A stretch of 64,000 nucleotides of DNA from the NCBI RefSeq assembly GCF_963678635.1, contig NC_087066.1, forward strand, positions 13,066,517-13,130,516. The letters run 5' to 3'. Position 1 is the stretch's first letter, and each line of letters opens with the position of its first letter. The position numbers and the translations under genes are program-made. The notes below the pieces were generated by a model. The model did not search any database. It was not told where the DNA came from and worked only from the letters and a program-made list of their open reading frames with translations. The DNA is from Symsagittifera roscoffensis (lineage: Eukaryota > Xenacoelomorpha > Acoela > Convolutidae). Positions 8,627 through 16,747 of this stretch are shown piece by piece.

Positions 8627-10187
8627 CCCATCCGGGTTTTACAGAGTTTTTTAGAACAGTTCTTCTGTAATTCAAGGGTGGATGATGGACGTTGGTATTT
8701 GGCGAACATCATAATTTTCTTCCGCTTCTTCTTGTGACAACGACTGAGTCTTTGCAACAAAATCAATTCTGATTTCAGAATGGTTGGCTATGTCAGGTTT
8801 TTCTGTTCTTCGGGGAGAACTTCTTTTTGTGTCTGATCTAGCTTGGGAATGGCGTGGAGATTGTGCGTGGAGGGGATGCCTGGTTACTCGGATCTGTACG
8901 TATACTTGAACATCGAGGTGGTCATTGGTCTAGTTCAATGAAGTCCTTTTCTGCGAAGTCAAGTCGTACTCTAAATCCTTTGAGTTGTGATTGTGAGCGG
9001 CATATCGATTGTAGTTGGTTATTCTCTCTCGAGTGTAGTGAGGTCGTCTTGTCTTTTGATGTTCGTCCTTGGTGTTGTATTCTGATCTATATATTGCATC
9101 ATGTGATTTTACATTTTATAAAACTTTTATTAGTTTAATATTTTTTAATCATGATTTTAGTTAGTTGTTTTCACAAAAGCTTTTTGTTTTAGTTCGGTTA
9201 TTTTGAAGAGTTACTCACCCTTGAGTAGCTCTTATTAAAAATAAAGGTGTGGTCACAAAGCGTGGATGTAGCGCGGTGGGTTAGGCCGGCTATAGAGCAT
9301 GCTCAGGACGTCCTTTCCTGGTGGGTTAGGCCAGGAGTGGGAGTATGATTTCATGCGGTGTTTGTTAGGGGTCCTGTTATGTGACAATGTTTTATGTTGG
9401 GTTTGTTGTGGTTTTATTTATGTCTTGTTGGTTATGTCCTTTTTTCAAAAATCAAATTGTTTGTGGTATGGGTTTGTCTTTCGACTTTTTTGTGTTTTAT
9501 TATTTCTTTCTAAGACTTTATAATAGTCTTCAAAAGAATAAATTATCCAGTTTTAAACTGGGTTAATCCGGTTTGGGTACCGTTGGTTTCCTTTTCTTAG
9601 TCATGCTGTTATTCTATGATTTGTGGTATTTAGTAAGCTGCGTTGGTTAGTTTTGTTTAGTATATGATTCCTTTCCAACCGGGTTAAAGGAAAGTTTGAA
9701 ACTTGTTATCGTGTGTTAGAGTTATTGAGTGTGAAAACTTGAAACTGAAATTCATTATTTTAAACAATTCTTCGTGGGCGAGCTGTGCGAGTGTGGATAG
9801 AATTTCTGTGCAAATGAATAAAAATATCAAAAGGTTAGTACTGCAATCGCATTTTATTAATTTACTGCATAGAATTTGGAAATTTACTGCTAGTTATGGG
9901 GGAATTTTAAGATACAAATTTTCATCATAATTAGATTTACTGCTGTTGGGGGAAAATTTATAAATTAATTTACTGCATTGGTATTATATTTATTTAATTG
10001 TTGGTGCAAAAGTTTAATAGGGTTTTAAACAGTTTTGAAGAAGTTTGCTATTTTTTATTTTTCTTTTGTGAATTTTTCAGATGGTCTAGGATGAAGGCTA
10101 AAAATCTAAAGAAAACATGAATAAAGTATGGTGAGTTTTTTAATATTTCAATTAGTTAGTTATATTCATTTAATTCATACTTACCTG
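8627..10187 (-). other. 1.56-kb 3' region of copy 2
   Basis: No intact ATG-started gene is convincing here. On the sense strand an 85-codon Met-less frame (8929-8672) is rich in Arg and Ser and follows other short open frames up to about 9100, possibly remnants or exons. Around 9250-9350 the motif GGTGGGTTAGGCC occurs twice. From 9840 to 10000 the plus-strand motif ATTTACTGC recurs several times. The rest is low-complexity and T-rich on the plus strand. Confidence 0.5.
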
Positions 10188-11987
10188 TTAGTCGTCGGGG
10201 AAAAAACCGTGGGGGAAGATGTCGTGAATTAGTTCTGAAGTTGTTAGTAGTTTAGCTAGAATGCGGATGATATTTTTAGTCTGAAGTAGTGGCCAAAGCA
10301 ATTGAAGTGCCTTAATAATGGTTAGTTCTTCAGTGCCTACTGCAAACTCATAAGGTGTGTTTTGGATTAAGTTATATAATTTGTGGTTAAATTTCGTGTT
10401 GTGGATGAATTCTAAAATTGGGATTTCTATAGGCTGTACAAACTCGTGCGGGATAAGGAAGGGTCGGGATTCTTCGGCGTTGAAGGTCTTGGTGATGGGG
10501 CAGAAAATGTACATTTGGGTTATGGGGTCATAATTACGAAGAATACCATGGAGGTTAGTGTCTTTAATACAATATGTGAAATTTAGGAAATACGGTGAAG
10601 TGTATTTTGAATTGATGAATTGAAAACGATGGTGTGGTTGTCTAGAGGGTGTGTGGAGGTCAAAGTGATTTTGGATGAAACGATAGTAACTGTATGTATG
10701 TGTTTGTTTAGTTCGCAACATAATATCGTGCGAGCAGTGTAAATCTCTTTCGTGTGGTGCAAGGAAATGAAAGGTTAGTGAAAAGATTTGGAAGCGTTCT
10801 TTAAAACTTTCGTATGCTTGTGTGTTTGTTAGTGCTTCTGAAATAATGTGATCAAACTTTCGGTCGAAGATGTTTAGTGTAAATACATATGGTGTCTTGA
10901 TGAAAAATTTCTCGGTGATTTGTGGATTAGCGAAGCGATCGTCGTCTAAGAATTGATCTTGGTTAGCTCTAATGATGTTGTGATCGTAGTATTCTAGTGT
11001 ATATTCATTAGCTCTAGGTGCAGTGTGTATTTTTAGTGATTTTTTATATCCAACGTAAGTAAACTGTCTAGCGGTTAGTGGTGTAGTTAGTTGATATAGC
11101 ATGTCTTTGTTTCGGTCTATATCGATGGAAGTGCTGGATAAAGGTAAGCAAAGAGGGTTAGTGAAATGATAGTATGAGGTCCAAGAGAGAGTGGGCATTA
11201 AAACGTATTCATCTACAAAGTTGCGTGTTTCGTTAGCGTCGTGAGGGGTGTTTAAGGTGTATTGTGGAAACGAGGGTAAAGTGATAGCTAAAAATTCTTT
11301 AGTGTTAGTATGCTGGGGGTGGTTGATGTATTCACGGGCTGTTCCTGGTTTTGCTGGGAAAGGATGGTTGGGGAATTTTCTTTTAAAAGTGCGGTAAGCT
11401 CTGTTAGTGTTTAGTGAAGATATAGTGGATGTGGATGATGGTGTTAATGATTCAGTATAAATTGAAGAGGGTGTAGGGGGATTGGATGAATTTGTAGTGG
11501 AGGAGATTTGGTTTATGGTCGGGGTGTTTAGGTGGTAGGGTTGTTGTTGGAGGGTAATAAAATTTTCTAGCTCTGGGGAGATTCGGGGGGTGTCTGGAGA
11601 ATGAGATGATCGGTCAGAATGGTATGAGGAATAGGTTGGGGTAACTTGGGAAGCATAAGAGGGTGTGGGGGTGATTGGGTCAGGGTTATTGGGTAATATG
11701 GGTTGAAAAGGGGGTTGAGAAAAATTAGAAGGGTTATGAAAATTATTGGATGGGGATGGTTCTGAGTCGGCAAATTCATCGGGGGTTTCAATATTCGGGT
11801 TATTTAGCTGTGAGATGGAATATAAAACTGAGATGTGTGAATTAGTGTCGGAATTCATGCCTGATGTTACATTGCTAGATGGAAAATCGGGTGGCGGGAA
11901 AGCAAAAAGTGGTATTATTGGGAATGTAGAGGTAAGATTGGTTGGGTGGGAATTTGATCGGTGTAGTGATCCAAGTTGGCGGCTCAT
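10188..11987 (-). CDS. ORF of unknown function at the 3' end of the element, 599 aa
   Basis: The ATG (11987-11985) overlaps the env-like stop codon as ATGA, and the frame is intact over 600 codons. Residues 1 to about 200 are Ser/Thr/Pro/Asn-rich and probably disordered. Residues from about 200 to 599 look folded, with many aromatic residues, His and few Cys, and no clear signal peptide or membrane span. I recognise no retroviral accessory family. Translation may be by termination-reinitiation after env or from a spliced RNA. The frame's length and lack of stops in an AT-rich sequence make it a real coding sequence. Possible roles (matrix-like, regulator) would be guesses. Confidence 0.75.
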   Translation of the reverse strand: MSRQLGSLHRSNSHPTNLTSTFPIIPLFAFPPPDFPSSNVTSGMNSDTNSHISVLYSISQLNNPNIETPDEFADSEPSPSNNFHNPSNFSQPPFQPILPNNPDPITPTPSYASQVTPTYSSYHSDRSSHSPDTPRISPELENFITLQQQPYHLNTPTINQISSTTNSSNPPTPSSIYTESLTPSSTSTISSLNTNRAYRTFKRKFPNHPFPAKPGTAREYINHPQHTNTKEFLAITLPSFPQYTLNTPHDANETRNFVDEYVLMPTLSWTSYYHFTNPLCLPLSSTSIDIDRNKDMLYQLTTPLTARQFTYVGYKKSLKIHTAPRANEYTLEYYDHNIIRANQDQFLDDDRFANPQITEKFFIKTPYVFTLNIFDRKFDHIISEALTNTQAYESFKERFQIFSLTFHFLAPHERDLHCSHDIMLRTKQTHTYSYYRFIQNHFDLHTPSRQPHHRFQFINSKYTSPYFLNFTYCIKDTNLHGILRNYDPITQMYIFCPITKTFNAEESRPFLIPHEFVQPIEIPILEFIHNTKFNHKLYNLIQNTPYEFAVGTEELTIIKALQLLWPLLQTKNIIRILAKLLTTSELIHDIFPHGFFPDD

Positions 11988-14602
11988 CGTGGGCTAAAAA
12001 AATGATTATTTTGAGACTGAAAAGCGGTGGTATGGGGTTGTTCAATAATTTGTTCATAAGTATTATCATCTTGTGGCTGGTGTGTCATTATATGTTGAAT
12101 GGGACTTTGTGATGTGGTGAGTCGAAAATTTGGGTTATGTGTGATGGCTAAATTTCGAAAATTTCGTGGGACTAGGGATAGTGGATGGTTATTTGGTAGG
12201 GGTGGTAATTGTGGTGCCGTTGGCGTTATGTCTACATTGTTATGTTCTTCGTCGTATGTATTTTGTCGTGTTGTTATTCTTGTGTTATATTCTTTTATTT
12301 GTGCGTCTAAAAGAATTTTGTTTATAGATGTAGAAAAGATTCCAAAAAATCCTGCAAAGAGTATGCGTGCTACGCTTGCTTGTCTGTTTACTTGTGTGTG
12401 TATAGCACATGTATTGTAGATTCCTTTTAAGAGTGAGAAAAGAAATCCAATAAAGTTAAACATTGCGTATAAAATAGTCAATTTTTCTAAGATGTAGTAG
12501 GGCCATCCTAGAAAATCAAGAATTTCATTCTTGAGTGTAACAAAGCTAAAAATATTGATAGGTGATATATCTTGGGGACGGTATTTTTCACCGTTTAGAT
12601 ATATATAATCTTTAATGTCTTTAAAATATCCGCTATAGTCTTGTGTGTAGATATCGGCAAATCCTGCGGTTTCTGCAAGTTTGCGTAAATTTTGGTCTAT
12701 TGATTGTCTTTGTATAGTGTCCATTTGTGTTAATAATTCTTGGAATTGTTGTGTTCTAATGTGATGTTGAATATCTGATTTTGAATAGATTCCTATTGAT
12801 TGTAAGTCTATATTTGGGTTTCGAGCGATAGCGCGAATGCTTTCTGGTGAAAATTTTTTGAGTGATTGCATTAATGTGGGATATGGTGTGAGAAGATAAT
12901 ATTTATTTTCATCAGGGTTTAGTTGTACTACATTGTGGCTGTTTTCTGATCCACATGGGACTGCGGTATCCCAGAAATAGGTTCTTCGTGAAAGTGTATC
13001 CACGAAATGTACTTTATTCTTATAAAAGATAGGGATTCTTTTATAACATCGTTTATCTTCAAAAACGTATAGTGGTGATACTTTTTTAGTACAAGTATAA
13101 AACCATAAGATGTTTCCTTCGTAGTCTAAAAAATTTGATCTATTTCCTGATAGTAAGTATCCTGCGTAGGGTATTTTTAATACTGCTAGTGCAAGTGATT
13201 GTAATATTTGTGTTCGTTCTAATTCGCATAGTTGGTGTAGTGTTTCTAATTCGGAGAGTGACATTTCTTGAAAAATGCGGCTAATTGTATAGTCTAGTTT
13301 CATATCCAAATGAATATCATAGTGGATATTACCGAAATATGTAGTATTCATTAGTGATAATTCTTGTAAGCGTGTGCTTCTGGTGTCATAAGGTTTTAGA
13401 TGTCCACCAGGTTGTCCGTTGCTTTTTTCAAAATTAACTGGTATATAGGATGTTCCTTCGTTTAGAGGATGACCTGTGGCATATGGGTCGATTTTTACTT
13501 TTCCAGTGGTCATGTCGAATCCTTTTTCGTATTCAACTAATATTTCAGAGTATTGTGTTCTGTGAAGTGGATTCCTGTATTTACATGCAAGTTCTGTTTC
13601 TTGATATATTTGAAATCGTGTCAATTTATTTTCTATATTGTCTATGTTTCTAAAATCGGAACTTAGTTTGCGTGATGGATGGACTTGTTCATAAGGAATT
13701 GATTGTATGAAATATTTTTCGTGAAATTTTATCATACGAGCGTGTATTTTTGCTACTTGAAATGTTGTACATGTATCTTCGGGGAACCAAACAATTGTTG
13801 CTTGTGTTCTTGTTGTAGGGTCGCAATATCCTTGATCATTTTTACAAGGTAGTCGGATTCCTTGATAGATCATTGTATTATCAGATAAATCTCGTGTGAG
13901 TTGTATTTTTTCGAGTTGTATTTTCCAATCGAAAAACATTATTTCTTGGTATCCTTTATTTTTTGTGTCTGCTTTGCAGTTTGATGGGTCATTTATACCA
14001 ATGTGTGGTATCCAATGTTTATCGTGTAGGTCATAGGTTAATCGTCCGTGTGCGCCGTTATACGGGTATTTTTCGTCTAGTTTTATATGTCCTTGGTGTC
14101 TTTCAAGTTGTGATTGGTGTACAGAGTCTGAAAAAACTTGAAAATTAACTAATTTTCTTTGGGAATTTTTATTTTGTGTGATGTTTAGTCTAAGTAATTC
14201 ATTTTTACAATCGTCGGGATTGAGATGTAAAAGACGTTCTATATTACTTTGATAGAATGATTCATGGTCAAGTCGGTTTTTGTTGCCGTTGGAGACTTGT
14301 GAACAATGTACTTTCTTTTCGGAAAATGTCGCTGTGAATTTATAACCTGTAACTGTTGTTGCTCGGGCTTTTGAATAGAGTGTTGCTATTATATCTGTGG
14401 TTTCTATAGCTTGTGGTTCTGTTTCACATTGTGATACTTGATTTATTGCATATTTGTGTAGTGTTTTTTGTTCATTTTCTTCACAATCGTAATGTGTTAC
14501 TAATAAATCTTGTGGTCCTGTACGAGGAGAAGGGTTTATGTTTTGATTTGAGATTACTAGAAAAGGGAGTTGAAGAAAAATTAATAATTTTAGAATATAC
14601 AT
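11984..14602 (-). CDS. env: Envelope-like glycoprotein, 872 aa
   Basis: Intact frame. Residues 1-18 form a hydrophobic signal peptide (MYILKLLIFLQLPFLVIS). A long Cys-containing ectodomain has several N-x-S/T sites. A strong transmembrane stretch lies near residues 705-735, followed by another hydrophobic stretch (about 745-765) and a tail of about 100 residues. The layout is that of a type I viral surface glycoprotein, so the element could in principle form enveloped particles. The motif AGYLLSGNRSNFL followed by a W-x-Y-x-C pattern and CYKRIPIFY reminds me of chuvirus (mononega-like) glycoproteins rather than gypsy Env. That is family recall, not a search. The start overlaps the end of the upstream Met-less frame by 13 bases, and the stop overlaps the next ATG. 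Confidence 0.78.
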   Translation of the reverse strand: MYILKLLIFLQLPFLVISNQNINPSPRTGPQDLLVTHYDCEENEQKTLHKYAINQVSQCETEPQAIETTDIIATLYSKARATTVTGYKFTATFSEKKVHCSQVSNGNKNRLDHESFYQSNIERLLHLNPDDCKNELLRLNITQNKNSQRKLVNFQVFSDSVHQSQLERHQGHIKLDEKYPYNGAHGRLTYDLHDKHWIPHIGINDPSNCKADTKNKGYQEIMFFDWKIQLEKIQLTRDLSDNTMIYQGIRLPCKNDQGYCDPTTRTQATIVWFPEDTCTTFQVAKIHARMIKFHEKYFIQSIPYEQVHPSRKLSSDFRNIDNIENKLTRFQIYQETELACKYRNPLHRTQYSEILVEYEKGFDMTTGKVKIDPYATGHPLNEGTSYIPVNFEKSNGQPGGHLKPYDTRSTRLQELSLMNTTYFGNIHYDIHLDMKLDYTISRIFQEMSLSELETLHQLCELERTQILQSLALAVLKIPYAGYLLSGNRSNFLDYEGNILWFYTCTKKVSPLYVFEDKRCYKRIPIFYKNKVHFVDTLSRRTYFWDTAVPCGSENSHNVVQLNPDENKYYLLTPYPTLMQSLKKFSPESIRAIARNPNIDLQSIGIYSKSDIQHHIRTQQFQELLTQMDTIQRQSIDQNLRKLAETAGFADIYTQDYSGYFKDIKDYIYLNGEKYRPQDISPINIFSFVTLKNEILDFLGWPYYILEKLTILYAMFNFIGFLFSLLKGIYNTCAIHTQVNRQASVARILFAGFFGIFSTSINKILLDAQIKEYNTRITTRQNTYDEEHNNVDITPTAPQLPPLPNNHPLSLVPRNFRNLAITHNPNFRLTTSQSPIQHIMTHQPQDDNTYEQIIEQPHTTAFQSQNNHFFSPR

Positions 14603-15726
14603 GTGTATGATAATCCTGAGTATGGATTATAAAATGTAATGTAACCAATTGTGTTTTTGGTGTATCTGTCGTATTTATATATTACTTCAGTAGTTATAAA
14701 CGGTGGTGGTAGTGATTGAGCTGTTATGTTAGGTGGATTTAATGGGTAGGGATGTTGTGTAATATTGTTTAATTTAACTGTGATTTCAAACTTTAATTGT
14801 AAACTGTTTTGTTGGAGTATTTGAATATTGTGATCACGGATATCGTTGTGAATATCTTGGCGATATTGTAATCTATTAAGTGCCCAGTTATGAAGGCGGT
14901 TACTTTCTTGATGCTGTCCAAATAATGGTGGAGGTGCTGTGAATGTATTCCAATCTAATCTTAAAGGAATATTTATGGATGATTGTTCTCGATATCTGGC
15001 GTCGAGATTATTTGGAAAGTTTAAGTTAAAGGGTGGTGGTGAAAATTGGCTTATTGATGGTGTTGATGGTAGTGATAATGTTTCTGGAAGTGATGAGGAT
15101 GTTGTTGTATCCGTAGAAATATCTATGGGGTCATTGACTAAATTTGGTTCACCTTGTGTAAATGAATGTGTAGTCCAATATGGCAGTCGTGATGTTAGGT
15201 TTGGGGGGTTAAAAGGATTTTCACGTATTTGTTCAGATGTTGGTGTTGAACCTAAGTAATCTGATGGTAAGCTTGAGGTGCTACGTTGTGAAAAAAGTGT
15301 AGGAGTTTCTGGTGTGATACCAGTGGTGTTTTCTGGAGTGGTTTGTGATGGGGATTGAGGTATATCAAAATGAACTCGGGGAGTTTGAAAATTTCTATTT
15401 CGTCGAGGATGTATAATTTGTCTATTGATTTCTGTTGTGTTTTGGTTTTGACTAAGGTTTCGTATTCTGATTAGTTCTTGTGGTAGTGTTGGGTAAAGAT
15501 TATATGTTGGTTCACTTAGAGATGCTTGTCGTTGAACTGGTTCTAGTGGTTCAGATAAACGAGCGTGCCGTTCTTCAAAAGTGTATGGATTGTCTTGAAA
15601 AGAAATTCGTGTAGATGTTTGAGGATTTTGAGTAGTTGAAGGTGGTGTTGGATTATCTTGGGATGATGTCGGTGAAGACTGATTTTGTGACTGTTGGGTA
15701 GCAATTTTTGATGGATTTTTGAATTG
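14590..15726 (-). other. 378-codon open frame without any AUG, upstream of env
   Basis: Between in-frame TAA at 15729-15727 and TAA at 14592-14590 there are 378 sense codons with no Met codon. The product is Ser/Thr/Pro/Gln/Asn-rich, hydrophilic, without signal peptide or membrane span, and its last ~80 residues look more ordered. A frame of this length in AT-rich DNA is unlikely by chance. Without AUG it must be reached by splicing (a possible acceptor CTACCCAACAG lies about 25 bases inside), frameshift or non-AUG initiation. It overlaps the env start by 13 bases in a different frame. No family was recognised. Confidence 0.7.
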
Positions 15727-15731
15727 TTACT

Positions 15732-15920
15732 TTAGTGAGAAATTTTGTGTTTATTGTAATATTCTTCCAAAAAAAGAATTAGAAGGACTGTTGCTAGGGC
15801 AAATGTGAGGATTGCTTTCTTTATACATTTACAGATGGTCAAAATGAGGGATGATAAGAATGCTATGAAAATTACAAATAATAAAAAAATATCGGTTCTA
15901 CTGAAAATTGTTCGTATCAT
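15732..15920 (-). CDS. Small membrane protein, 62 aa
   Basis: The ATG (15920-15918) overlaps the TGA of the preceding 76-aa ORF as ATGA. A long hydrophobic stretch occupies about residues 8-30, then a Cys/Lys hinge and a second hydrophobic stretch at about 35-52, then a charged end. Its stop is three bases before the TAA that opens the 378-codon frame. It resembles viroporin-like accessory proteins in layout only. No homologue recognised. Confidence 0.5.
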   Translation of the reverse strand: MIRTIFSRTDIFLLFVIFIAFLSSLILTICKCIKKAILTFALATVLLILFLEEYYNKHKISH

Positions 15921-16147
15921 TTAGACAAGTTGTTAAAATCGTACCTGTGGATATATTCAAGGGTTTTGGAAAGTTGGAGGAATAGTTCGAGTATTGTATA
16001 GAAAATTAAAAAAATGTTACAAAAAATGATTAGGATTATTAGAAAAGATTCAAGTATATCAAAAAGAAATATTATAAAGGCTTCAAGTATTGAAAAAAAA
16101 TGTTTAAAATTTATAAGTATTTGAGCAACTGTTTGAGAGAAGAGCAT
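15917..16147 (-). CDS. Small hydrophobic protein, 76 aa
   Basis: The ATG at 16147 directly follows a TAA (16150-16148) closing a 50-codon Met-less frame (16300-16148), and its TGA overlaps the next ATG. Residues 18-58 are almost entirely Ile, Leu and Phe, enough for one or two membrane spans. Base composition alone (T-rich sense codons) can generate hydrophobic frames, so this call rests mainly on the tight stop/start packing. Confidence 0.45.
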   Translation of the reverse strand: MLFSQTVAQILINFKHFFSILEAFIIFLFDILESFLIILIIFCNIFLIFYTILELFLQLSKTLEYIHRYDFNNLSK

Positions 16148-16747
16148 TTAAGAAATGATCTCTTGGTCGTATATTTTTTGCTGTTTGAGGCGATTTTCTA
16201 GTGTGGTCGAATTATTTATTAGTTTTTTGACAAGTGGGTTGAGTTTTGTAAAAAATTGTTGGGGGCAATTTTCATGGTGACTGGGAGGTCGTCTTTTTCT
16301 TTATTTTTGTTTGTCAAATGATCCGGGGTATGGTGAGATTTTTATACTTTAGGCTAATTAAAATCTTCATTTTGTTACTTTAGGCTAAGTTATCAAATTT
16401 GTTTTGGGGGTATTCGTGGTCTGAGTTGGGGAAATATTGTTGATCTTTGGGTTATTAGATAAGGGAGGGGTACGGTATTATGGTGATATTTATTTTAGCT
16501 GTCAAGTTGGAGTGGTTTGCTTATTTTTGACCTGGAGGTTGTAAAGTTATAGTTAGAGATGTGCCTGGAGTTCTAGATTATTCGTCTAATTGATCTTAGT
16601 TTGAGTTAGAGAAAGTGGCGGATTGGATGAATCCTATTGGTCTATTTTGAACTAGAATTATTGCGTACTTGTGAGCATGTTATTTTGAAAAATTGAAATG
16701 AAAAATGTTACGGGGGTTTCAAGATTGTGAAGTATAAAATCCTAAAA
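16148..16747 (-). other. pol-accessory intergenic segment
   Basis: 600 bases between the pol stop and the first small membrane ORF. The part nearest the ORF (16300-16148) holds a 50-codon frame without Met, ending in a basic, coiled-coil-like segment (LENRLKQQKIYDQE). The rest has stops in all frames and is a candidate site for a splice acceptor for subgenomic RNAs. Confidence 0.4.

Noticed and set aside
9247-9350. tRNA-like or Pol III promoter-like sequence (GTAGCGCGGTGGGTTAGGCC)
   Set aside because: There is an A-box-like match but no B box and no cloverleaf that I could fold.
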